The notes: a model not told the origin generated them from the letters alone. Counted from the stretch's first letter, positions 1-5,113 are shown. The stretch: 5,207 nt of DNA from Cytophagales bacterium (GCA_025360235.1 JANYCO010000086.1:1-5207), one strand, 5' to 3'. Translations and numbers: made by a program.

Positions 1-18
1 GCTTCTGGACATTTTATA

Positions 19-139
19 ATCAATTAAGAATTTCAAGTTAAGAATTAATTTAATACTGAATACTCAGGACTAAATACTCATAACTTTGAGAGCAAATTAG
101 CTATAATCTCTGAATGATAATTTTTAATTCTTAATTGAT
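19..139. repeat. AT-rich composite element bounded by 14-bp inverted repeats
   Basis: The segment is closed by a perfect 14-bp inverted repeat: ATCAATTAAGAATT at 19-32 and AATTCTTAATTGAT at 126-139. Inside are shuffled short words: a second TTAAGAATT at 38-46, and AATACTGA (52-59) followed by AATACTCA at 59-66 and 73-80. No reading frame of useful length crosses it. Intergenic tracts built from degenerate short words are common in Bacteroidota genomes (general knowledge). A second tract of similar style, with different words, lies at 2191-2274. Function is unknown. It could fold as RNA at the end of an upstream transcript or be a non-autonomous repeat. Confidence 0.55.
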
Positions 140-141
140 GC

Positions 142-171
142 TTGGCACATCAATTGTTTTACCTAATATTG
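142..171 (+). promoter_or_regulatory. Candidate Bacteroidota-type promoter of the small secreted protein gene
   Basis: TTG at 142-144 is followed after 19 bp by TAATATTG at 164-171, one mismatch from the phylum's -7 consensus TAnnTTTG, at the usual spacing. Transcription would start near 177, leaving a short A-rich leader before the ATG at 191. The same stretch also resembles a sigma-54 site (TTGGCAC, then TTGT, with the two key G positions 12 bp apart), but the -12 GC is GT. The sigma-A reading is preferred. Confidence 0.5.
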
Positions 172-190
172 AACTCTAAACAACATAATT

Positions 191-493
191 ATGAAAAAAA
201 CTATAGTACTCTCAATTGTTCTGTTTGTGGCTACCACTGCAGTAGTACTGGCTCAGGCGAAGCCTGATAATGCTAAAGATACCAAGAATACTGTTATTGA
301 TAAAAAAGGCGATGCTTCTAATGCTAAAACAATAACGGATGCTAAAACGGATAAAAAAGAAGTAGCTAAAGATTCAACTGCTTCTTCTATTAAAACCACT
401 CCTATTGAAAAAAAATCTAAAGCTCCTGCTACAGAGAAGAAATCAACTGAGAAAAAAGTAGAGAGTAAACCAACAGAAAAAAAGAAAGAATAA
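191..493 (+). CDS. Small secreted lysine-rich low-complexity protein, function unknown
   Basis: This 100-residue protein starts with a clear export signal: MKK, then a hydrophobic core (about residues 4-20), then a small-residue cleavage site LAQA, with cutting probable after residue 21 or 23. The mature part of about 77 residues has no hydrophobic core and no cysteine. I count 22 lysines in it, and the rest is mostly Thr, Ser, Ala, Asp and Glu. It has loose internal repetition: NAK/DAK/DKK words in the first half and four EKK words after residue 70. It is therefore probably disordered in the periplasm or outside the cell. Low-complexity sequence gives no reliable family assignment. A nucleic-acid- or envelope-binding polycation is a guess from charge alone. 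The start fits the signal peptide, and a promoter lies 20 bp upstream. A terminator 28 bp after the stop makes it a single-gene unit. Confidence 0.75.
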   Translation: MKKTIVLSIVLFVATTAVVLAQAKPDNAKDTKNTVIDKKGDASNAKTITDAKTDKKEVAKDSTASSIKTTPIEKKSKAPATEKKSTEKKVESKPTEKKKE

Positions 494-521
494 ATTATTC
501 AATACATTCGTTTTTGAGTTA

Positions 522-557
522 AAAAAAGCATTTATATATCGTTATAAGTGCTTTTTT
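522..557 (+). terminator. Intrinsic terminator of the lysine-rich protein gene
   Basis: The stem pairs GCATTTATA (528-536) with TATAAGTGC (543-551), with one G-U wobble and a 6-nt loop. It is extended by A residues (522-527) pairing with the T-run at 552-557. It begins 28 bp after the stop codon at 493. The A-tract on the left means it could also work on the minus strand, but no minus-strand gene ends here. Confidence 0.75.
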
Positions 558-663
558 ATTTTCTGGTGTTAGAAAGTGATTGATTTAGAACAGTTGCATA
601 ACTGCTTATTTTCGTTGAAGTATTACTTAAAATGAGCCCAAAGATGAAGTGAAACTTTAAGGT

Positions 664-680
664 TTATCCACATATCCACA
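664..680 (+). promoter_or_regulatory. Tandem DnaA-box-like repeat
   Basis: TTATCCACA at 664-672 is an exact match to the classical high-affinity DnaA box. It is followed directly by a second copy of its last eight bases (TATCCACA, 673-680), giving two head-to-tail copies with an 8-bp period. I found no further good boxes between 494 and 1236 on either strand by eye. The very AT-rich block to the right gives it an origin-like look. Two boxes alone are weak evidence, since the pair could equally be a regulatory site or chance. Confidence 0.35.
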
Positions 681-880
681 TAATGTTGATATGTATAAAA
701 TATAACTTTTTTAATACCTATTTTAAATAAATTTATAAAATGGGAGGCATTGAAATTTTATTAAAAATATTTTTTTGCTACAATAAATCATATAAAGGGT
801 AAAGTATTTAGTTTTAGCCATTAAAATATATTGAAATAGTACAATTTTATAACTTTATATACAGGGTTTTACAATAAATC
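681..880. other. Gene-free block of very low G+C
   Basis: By hand count about 35 of 200 bases are G or C, far below the neighbouring coding sequence. The only open frame noted is a 20-codon ATG frame at 740-802, which has no start context and reads as chance. The block lies directly beside the DnaA-box-like pair. It could serve as an easily melted segment, as a promoter-rich spacer, or simply be neutral AT-rich DNA. Confidence 0.4.
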
Positions 881-885
881 TTTGG

Positions 886-916
886 TTGCTATTTTCAGGG
901 CAACTATGTATATTTA
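886..916 (+). promoter_or_regulatory. Possible promoter for a short leader or small RNA
   Basis: TTG at 886-888 is followed after 20 bp by TATATTTA (909-916), one mismatch from TAnnTTTG. Transcription would begin near 923 and reach the strong terminator at 978-1011, giving an RNA of roughly 90 nt. Some promoter between 558 and about 940 is needed to explain that terminator, because the previous gene already has its own. This is the best candidate I see, but one-mismatch matches arise easily in AT-rich DNA. Confidence 0.3.
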
Positions 917-946
917 ATTCCCTTTTATAATTAACACGAATAACAA

Positions 947-994
947 ATGTGGTTTCTTTGCTGTTGCCACATGATCCGCTACCATCTCTTTTGA
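947..994 (+). CDS. Possible 15-codon cysteine-rich leader peptide
   Basis: The ORF reads MWFLCCCHMIRYHLF and stops at TGA (992-994), inside the loop and right arm of the terminator. Its ATG follows AATAACAA, an A-rich context like that of the other starts here. Three consecutive Cys codons (TGC TGT TGC, 959-967) lie just ahead of the terminator's left arm, the arrangement expected of a translation-sensing leader, and a sulfur amino acid would suit metF downstream. A ribosome reaching the stop would cover the left arm and oppose termination, the reverse of classical amino-acid attenuation, so the logic is uncertain. A frame this short may be chance. Confidence 0.3.
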   Translation: MWFLCCCHMIRYHLF

Positions 995-1011
995 GGTGGT
1001 AGCTTTTTTTT
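978..1011 (+). terminator. Strong intrinsic terminator
   Basis: GCTACCATCTC (978-988) pairs with GAGGTGGTAGC (993-1003) across a TTTT loop: 11 pairs with a single wobble. A run of eight T (1004-1011) follows. This is a textbook intrinsic terminator on the plus strand. No ordinary gene ends before it, since the nearest one stops at 493 and has its own terminator. It therefore ends an unannotated short RNA or acts as an attenuator. Confidence 0.85.
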
Positions 1012-1186
1012 ATACCTACTAAGAAAATTAATATTTACAACTTTCATCCCCTTGTTTTATTTTTTTGAATTATTAAACATCTGAGTAATCCGTTTTAAAA
1101 ATGGGAACAACTCTTCTTTGCTTTTGCTTATTACCACATTGTACAATTTGAATAAACATTTATAATGAAGAATAAGTCCGGCAAGA
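1012..1186. other. Intergenic stretch without recognisable genes
   Basis: I see no gene here. It contains a 10-bp perfect palindrome ATTGTACAAT (1138-1147) and a 16-codon open frame (1101-1151, MGTTLLCFCLLPHCTI). The frame has two close Cys codons but no terminator or other support, and I regard it as chance. Confidence 0.4.
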
Positions 1187-1216
1187 TTTTAATAGTTAAA
1201 AATTTAAGTATTTTTG
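1187..1216 (+). promoter_or_regulatory. Candidate metF promoter
   Basis: TATTTTTG at 1209-1216 is an exact match to the Bacteroidota -7 element TAnnTTTG. A weak -33 element (TTTT, 1187-1190) lies 18 bp upstream. Transcription would start near 1223, giving a leader of about 14 nt, A-rich and without a Shine-Dalgarno motif, before the ATG at 1237. Confidence 0.5.
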
Positions 1217-1236
1217 TCGTTCAATAAAACAAACCA

Positions 1237-2190
1237 ATGAAAGTAGTAGACCATATCAGAAACGCGAAGCAAACCTTGTTTTCACTGGAGATCTTGCCTC
1301 CGTTGAAGGGACAGGACATTAATTCAATTTTTTCTGCCATTGAACCTCTGATGGAGTTTAATCCTCCCTTTATCGATGTTACCTATCACCGCGAAGAATA
1401 TGTTTATAAGAAGCGTGAAAATGGCTTATTGGAGAAAGTAGCTACCAAAAAAAGACCTGGTACTGTAGGGATCTGCGCCGCTATTATGAACAGGTTTAAA
1501 GTAGATGCAGTTCCTCATATCATTTGTGGTGGATTCAGCAAAGAAGAGACAGAAAACGCCCTTATTGATCTTAATTTCCTTGGTATTGATAATGTATTGG
1601 CGTTGCGAGGTGATGCTATCAAAACGGAAGGAGTATTTATACCTGAAAAAGATGGTAATAACTACGCAACGGATCTTATAAAGCAAATAACGGATCTCAA
1701 CAAAGGTTGTTATCTGTTTGATGATGTGGAAAACGCAGCCCCTTCCAACTTTTGTATCGGTATTGCAGGTTATCCGGAGAAACATTTCGAAGCTCCAAAC
1801 ATGAAAACAGATCTTAAGTACTTAAAGAAGAAAATCGAACTTGGAGCCGAATACATTGTTACTCAAATGTTTTTCAATAATAAAAAATTCTTTGAATTTG
1901 AGAAACTATGTAGGGAAGAAGGAATAACCGTTCCTATTATTCCCGGATTAAAACCACTTACTACAAAAAAGCAACTCACTATTTTGCCAAGTGTGTTCCA
2001 TATAGATATTCCCGAAGACCTTGCCGATGCCGTTGAAAAATGTAAAAACAACGAAGAGGTTAAGAAAGTAGGGATCGAATGGTGTATTGCTCAGTCTAAA
2101 GAACTCAAAAAAGCAGGAGTACCTATCCTTCATTATTACTCTATGAGTAAGTCGGATTCGATAAAGGCGATTGCGAGTTCAGTATTTTAG
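1237..2190 (+). CDS. metF: 5,10-methylenetetrahydrofolate reductase (MetF)
   Basis: This is the cytosolic flavoenzyme that reduces 5,10-methylene-THF to 5-methyl-THF, supplying methyl groups for methionine synthesis. The 317 residues span the whole single-domain FAD-binding TIM barrel of bacterial MetF. Visible motifs, in order: SLEILPP (16-22) with the family's catalytic Glu at 18; DVTYH (47-51); PHIICGG (93-99); LRGD (123-126), whose Asp matches the conserved flavin-site Asp; AGYPEKHFEAPN (177-188); TQMFF (209-213), whose Gln matches the folate-binding Gln; PIIPGLKPL (233-241); and the C-terminal GIEWCIAQSKEL and HYYSMSKS segments. No eukaryote-type regulatory extension is present. The start is supported by the family N-terminus and by a promoter and A-rich leader just upstream. 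The next gene is 82 bp downstream in the same direction and may be co-transcribed. A short RNA or attenuator-like element lies upstream. Confidence 0.96.
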   Translation: MKVVDHIRNAKQTLFSLEILPPLKGQDINSIFSAIEPLMEFNPPFIDVTYHREEYVYKKRENGLLEKVATKKRPGTVGICAAIMNRFKVDAVPHIICGGFSKEETENALIDLNFLGIDNVLALRGDAIKTEGVFIPEKDGNNYATDLIKQITDLNKGCYLFDDVENAAPSNFCIGIAGYPEKHFEAPNMKTDLKYLKKKIELGAEYIVTQMFFNNKKFFEFEKLCREEGITVPIIPGLKPLTTKKQLTILPSVFHIDIPEDLADAVEKCKNNEEVKKVGIEWCIAQSKELKKAGVPILHYYSMSKSDSIKAIASSVF

Positions 2191-2274
2191 ATCTCAGATG
2201 CTAGTTGCTAGATAATAAAAATAGCATTTCATCTTGCATCTGATATCTAGTATCTAGTATCTTGCATCTGAGAT
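2191..2274. repeat. Short-word repeat forming a long imperfect hairpin
   Basis: The element begins at the base after the metF stop and ends within the next gene's start codon. Its ends are the perfect 11-bp inverted repeat ATCTCAGATGC (2191-2201) and GCATCTGAGAT (2264-2274). The pairing extends to about 27 bp with four mismatches (2191-2217 with 2248-2274), one of them G-U, around a 30-nt loop. It also holds a perfect 13-bp direct repeat, ATCTTGCATCTGA (2231-2243 and 2259-2271), and two tandem TATCTAG heptamers (2244-2257). The style resembles the intergenic word repeats common in Bacteroidota. It could affect read-through or translation of the downstream gene. Confidence 0.75.
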
Positions 2275-3133
2275 GCACCAAGCACTAACAACTAAACTAA
2301 TTGAATGTCCCCGCGATGCCATGCAGGGAATTCATGATTTTATTCCCACAGCATTAAAAATTGAGTACCTTAACGCTCTACTTCAGGTAGGTTTTGATAC
2401 ACTGGATTTTGGGAGTTTTGTTTCTCCAAAAGCTATACCTCAGATGAGTGATACTGCTCAGGTACTTGAAAAGTTAGATCTAACTACTTCAACAAAGCTT
2501 CTTGCTATAATAGCCAATACCAGAGGGGCCGAGGAGGCTTGTCAGTTTGAACAAATCACCTATTTAGGATTTCCTTTATCGCTCTCCGAAACGTTTCAGC
2601 AACGCAATACGAATAAATCTATCTTAGAGGCATTCGAACAATTGAAAGCCATTCAGGAATTGGCAGTAAAGCACAATAAAATTTTGGTCGTCTACCTTTC
2701 AATGGGTTTCGGAAATCCGTATAACGATCCTTATGACGTAGCTTATCTGGAAGAATTTGTAAGTAAACTATCCGCTCTGGGCATAAAAATTATTTGTCCT
2801 TCTGATACCATTGGAGTTTCTGCTCCGGATAATATAACTTATCTGTTTTCTAATCTAATTAAAAGTTTCCCTAAAATAGAATTTGGAGCACACCTGCATT
2901 CTAATCCAAGTACTGCAACAGAAAAGATCGAAGCCGCTTACAATGCAGGCTGTAGAAGGTTTGACGGTGCACTAAGAGGCTTTGGTGGATGCCCGATGGC
3001 GAAGGATGAATTGACAGGGAATATGGCAACCGAAAAAATTATAGCCTACCTCGAATCACAATCTGTTGATTTTGGAATTGATAAGATAAAGTTTGAAGAG
3101 GCGTTTAAACTGTCTTTAGAAGTCTTTTTATAA
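2273..3133 (+). CDS. Hydroxymethylglutaryl-CoA lyase-type enzyme (DRE-TIM metallolyase)
   Basis: HMG-CoA lyases split HMG-CoA into acetoacetate and acetyl-CoA, the last step of leucine breakdown. Compared with the human enzyme as I remember it, this 286-residue protein keeps the active-site PRD..Q (Arg14, Asp15, Gln18), the signature SFVSPKAIPQM (48-58), DTIGV (178-182), the metal ligands HLH (His207, His209) and Asn250, and the catalytic-loop Cys240 in GFGGCPMAKDELTGN. Differences are Asp45 where the human enzyme has Glu72, SNPS after the HxH pair instead of DTYG, and loss of the two other conserved cysteines in the YVSC..GCP segment. The fold and lyase class are clear, but the exact substrate is slightly less so. 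ATG 2273 is the only ATG, GTG or TTG start between the upstream in-frame stop (2255-2257) and the conserved core. It lies in the repeat element, and residues 1-7 look repeat-derived. No Shine-Dalgarno is present. Confidence 0.88.
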   Translation: MHQALTTKLIECPRDAMQGIHDFIPTALKIEYLNALLQVGFDTLDFGSFVSPKAIPQMSDTAQVLEKLDLTTSTKLLAIIANTRGAEEACQFEQITYLGFPLSLSETFQQRNTNKSILEAFEQLKAIQELAVKHNKILVVYLSMGFGNPYNDPYDVAYLEEFVSKLSALGIKIICPSDTIGVSAPDNITYLFSNLIKSFPKIEFGAHLHSNPSTATEKIEAAYNAGCRRFDGALRGFGGCPMAKDELTGNMATEKIIAYLESQSVDFGIDKIKFEEAFKLSLEVFL

Positions 3134-3162
3134 AATATTTTTTAAAATTCAAATATTATTTT
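3134..3162 (+). terminator. Weak AT-only hairpin after the lyase gene
   Basis: AATATTT (3134-3140) can pair with AAATATT (3151-3157), followed by ATTTT. The stem starts right after the stop codon and has no G-C pairs, so it is marginal as a terminator. The larger hairpin at 3203-3251 is a better end point. Confidence 0.2.
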
Positions 3163-3202
3163 CAAAACCCCCACAATTAAAACCGCAATACCAGTAATTT
3201 TA

Positions 3203-3251
3203 AAACATGTTCCATGTTAATGGTCGCTAGACCTTAACATAGAACATGTTT
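3203..3251. terminator. Long inverted repeat between convergent genes, probable bidirectional terminator
   Basis: The left arm 3203-3225 pairs with 3230-3251 around a GCTA loop. All 22 positions match except one C-A mismatch (3213 against 3241), with one bulged T at 3221. It lies 69 bp after the stop of the lyase gene (+) and 21 bp after the stop of the minus-strand gene, so it suits both as a transcript end. The trailing T-tract is short on both strands (about four bases, mostly within the stem), so termination may be incomplete. The hairpin could instead protect 3' ends. The left arm holds two CATGTT words, another sign of short-word repetition. Confidence 0.6.
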
Positions 3252-3272
3252 ATCGAGGTAGTCCATTTAAGC

Positions 3273-4946
3273 TTATTTTAGAGGAAAGTCGGTAATCTTT
3301 TTCGTCTTTTTGTAATCGATCAGCTGCACTTTTGCAATTTCAATAGATTGCATCGAAGTACTACTCCCAATATAAAAACTTAGTTTTGCAGCACCTGGTT
3401 CAAAATCCTGGAGTACAACAAAGGGCATGGTATATAGCTTCCATGCAGGTCCTATGCTTACTCTTTTGGTGAGCGATTTATCATAATTGGGAGTTGCTTT
3501 TCCAAAATTACATAGGATGGAAGCAGGAGCTGTGGATTTTACCTTTGGACTCCGTGCATAAAAAGTCAAAACAAATACGTCACCTTTTTTGATGGCAACC
3601 TCAGTATTTACAAAACACTGAATATCTTTAGCATTTTCTGTAAGAGAAGCAGCTGTGAGTTGATAACATTCGGTAAACTCCTTTCCCAAAACCGGCACTT
3701 TTTGTCCTGTGGCTTTTGCATTGAATACCATCATCATAAGATTAGAAACAGGGTCTTTACCAGCAGGGTATTTATCTGTGGCTGCATTTTCCATTTCAGC
3801 AGTTGTTTTATGTTTTGATTTAGGCAATTTATCAATCGTAATATTAGTGCGATAGTTCAGAACCTGTATATCCGCTATCTCGATCGTTTGAGTAATGGCG
3901 CCACAGTAAAAGGAAAAAATAGAAAAACCACTTTCATACGTTTCTTTACATACAAACGGATAACTGAAATCTCGCCAGACTGTATCCAGTGGAATGTTTT
4001 CATTCAACGATCGGGTTAGTGGTGGTTTGTTTGGTTCGTAGAGACAATACAAGGTTGAATTTGGTCTTTTTTTGTCTTTAGGAACAACTCTCGCTTTGAA
4101 CGTAACATGCAAAATATCTCCTTCCGAAACTTTCAACGTATTGGCAGAAAGCAATTGTACATCTTCAGGATTTTTAGGTTGCACACGAACGTTCACTTGA
4201 AAGGCTTCTGTAAACGATTGATTTTCTACTTTTACTTTCTTGATCTCAGCAAGTCCACTGGTAATATGTATTTTCATGGAGTTCATAGGATAAGGGCCTA
4301 TTACTTTAGAGGCTGTTTCGGCTACAGCTTCTAAGTCGTGAACATCTTTAACATCCACTCTTAAAGAAGAGGGCAGCTGATTTTCATCGTATTTTTTTTT
4401 GAAATTCAAGATCTGGATATTGGCAAGTTCAATCATCTGTTGTTTTGTGCCAATCTGAAAGCCAACCTGTGCTTCTCCTGCTTTATATGTTCCTGCCGAT
4501 TTAAACGGGTAGAAATATTGTTTCCATTCTTTATCCAATTCTGTAAAATGATGAATCGATTTGTTCCAGTCCGGACTTGATTTTTCAAATACACAAGCCA
4601 CAAGTCCAGGATCTTTGTCGTCGTAAGTAGAAAGTTTTCTGCCATAAAAAACCAAAAGCAAATTATCTCCTTCTTCTACTGGAGCTTGAGTGGAGGCCAC
4701 CACCTGTAACTCCCACATATCTTTTGGAGGGCTTACTGTTGTAAGGTGAAGGGCAGATTTTATGATGGGATGGTTCTTAATAGGTATAGTTCTCCATTCC
4801 ATTTTACCTCCATTAATAGCGGGACTAAAGATTTTATTTAGTTTACCGCTCAGAAGATTTATTCCGCCTTCCGGGATTTTATTATTTTGGGAAAACCCCA
4901 GAATAGTGTTAAAAGTAAACAAAGTAAGTAGTACAATTTTTTTCAT
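3273..4946 (-). CDS. Secreted protein with three tandem CBM4/9-like modules
   Basis: The 557-residue protein begins with a signal peptide (MKKIVLL to GFSQ, about 20 residues) without a lipobox. The rest is three copies of one module (about 30-190, 215-375 and 395-557). Each has an EGD or KGD turn with an alternating strand ending in F.ar (about 92, 275 and 454). Next comes an aromatic W....Y/SYPF or MPF strand (about 141, 324 and 502), and then F.iG....QsIEiAniQvlnY, closing with a KLP/FP linker. This layout fits the CBM_4_9/galactose-binding-like beta-sandwich that binds polysaccharides, often attached to glycanases. Here no catalytic domain, membrane anchor or T9SS C-terminal sorting domain is visible, and the third module ends at the stop. 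It may be a surface or secreted glycan-binding protein, but the ligand is unknown. An in-frame TTG at 4961 adds five residues before the signal peptide. ATG 4946 is preferred. Confidence 0.72.
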   Translation of the reverse strand: MKKIVLLTLFTFNTILGFSQNNKIPEGGINLLSGKLNKIFSPAINGGKMEWRTIPIKNHPIIKSALHLTTVSPPKDMWELQVVASTQAPVEEGDNLLLVFYGRKLSTYDDKDPGLVACVFEKSSPDWNKSIHHFTELDKEWKQYFYPFKSAGTYKAGEAQVGFQIGTKQQMIELANIQILNFKKKYDENQLPSSLRVDVKDVHDLEAVAETASKVIGPYPMNSMKIHITSGLAEIKKVKVENQSFTEAFQVNVRVQPKNPEDVQLLSANTLKVSEGDILHVTFKARVVPKDKKRPNSTLYCLYEPNKPPLTRSLNENIPLDTVWRDFSYPFVCKETYESGFSIFSFYCGAITQTIEIADIQVLNYRTNITIDKLPKSKHKTTAEMENAATDKYPAGKDPVSNLMMMVFNAKATGQKVPVLGKEFTECYQLTAASLTENAKDIQCFVNTEVAIKKGDVFVLTFYARSPKVKSTAPASILCNFGKATPNYDKSLTKRVSIGPAWKLYTMPFVVLQDFEPGAAKLSFYIGSSTSMQSIEIAKVQLIDYKKTKKITDFPLK

Positions 4947-4988
4947 ATTCGTATAAGGCAATTCGGAATTCAGTTTAAAAAATCAGCT

Positions 4989-5019
4989 TAAATATAACAA
5001 TTATTTATTTGAATAGCAA
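4989..5019 (-). promoter_or_regulatory. Candidate promoter of the three-module protein gene
   Basis: On the minus strand, TTG (5019-5017) is followed after 20 bp by TATATTTA (4996-4989), one mismatch from TAnnTTTG. Transcription would start near 4983, about 37 nt before the ATG at 4946. In AT-rich DNA this is suggestive only. Confidence 0.4.
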
Positions 5020-5070
5020 TATCATTAAATGTGCAGTTGTATTAAATAACTTAAAATTTCGGTTTTCAAG

Positions 5071-5092
5071 CACATATTCAAAAGAGTATGTG
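5071..5092. promoter_or_regulatory. 22-bp palindrome upstream of the metalloregulator
   Basis: The outer arms CACATA (5071-5076) and TATGTG (5087-5092) match exactly. A T/G mismatch and two more matching pairs follow, leaving a 4-bp A-rich centre. The pattern ACATA-N10-TATGT recalls the enterobacterial MntR box (ACATA-N8-TATGT, from memory) but with wider spacing. It stands 57 bp before the regulator's start codon and 3 bp from the next palindrome, so a second operator is plausible. Confidence 0.4.
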
Positions 5093-5095
5093 AAA

Positions 5096-5113
5096 TTTTA
5101 GGTTAATCTAAAA
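5096..5113. promoter_or_regulatory. DtxR-box-like operator of the metalloregulator gene
   Basis: TTTTAGGTTAATCTAAAA is an 18-bp palindrome in which only the pair at 5102/5107 breaks symmetry. Its core TTAGGTTAATCTAA resembles the left part of the DtxR/IdeR box (TTAGGTTAGCCTAA, from memory). It covers the expected -33 region of the promoter with its -7 element at 5121-5128, where a bound repressor would block polymerase. Autoregulation by the adjoining DtxR-family protein is the simplest reading. Confidence 0.6.

Larger units (their letters stand above)
923..1011 (+). ncRNA. Candidate leader or small RNA ending in an intrinsic terminator
   Basis: The proposed RNA has a possible hairpin from ATGTGG (947-952) pairing with CCACAT (967-972), then the terminator stem at 978-1003. 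GCCAC (966-970) can instead pair with GTGGT (996-1000) in the terminator's right arm, so two exclusive folds are possible. A further small hairpin, TGGTTGC (883-889) with GCAACTA (900-906), lies just upstream and would be included only if transcription starts earlier. It matches no riboswitch or RNA family that I recognise. It may be an attenuator for metF, 225 nt downstream, or a stand-alone small RNA. metF seems to have its own promoter, which favours the latter or a dual arrangement. Confidence 0.35.

Noticed and set aside
1..41. Possible C-terminal tail of an upstream gene entering from the left edge
   Set aside because: All three plus frames stop by position 41 (17-19, 25-27 and 39-41). 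The few residues available fit no family and no frame can be favoured.
740..802. 20-codon ATG frame (MGGIEILLKIFFCYNKSYKG) in the AT-rich block
   Set aside because: It has no promoter, start context or family resemblance. A frame of this length is expected by chance.
1101..1151. 16-codon frame MGTTLLCFCLLPHCTI as a second leader peptide before metF
   Set aside because: It has Cys codons but no terminator or alternative fold follows it, and it lies upstream of the likely metF promoter.
923..1236. SAM, THF or cobalamin riboswitch upstream of metF
   Set aside because: I could not find the conserved cores or multi-helix layout of these classes. Only simple hairpins are visible.
1426..1785. 119-residue minus-strand open frame
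   Set aside because: It lies wholly inside metF on the opposite strand, has no recognisable domain, and is explained as a shadow of the real gene.
4107..4334. 75-residue plus-strand open frame inside the three-module gene
   Set aside because: It is antisense to a convincing secreted protein with internal repeats. Its sequence shows no domain or start context.
4947..4961. Upstream TTG start adding MPYTN to the three-module protein
   Set aside because: It would put five residues before a normal MKK signal peptide. The ATG at 4946 is a better start.
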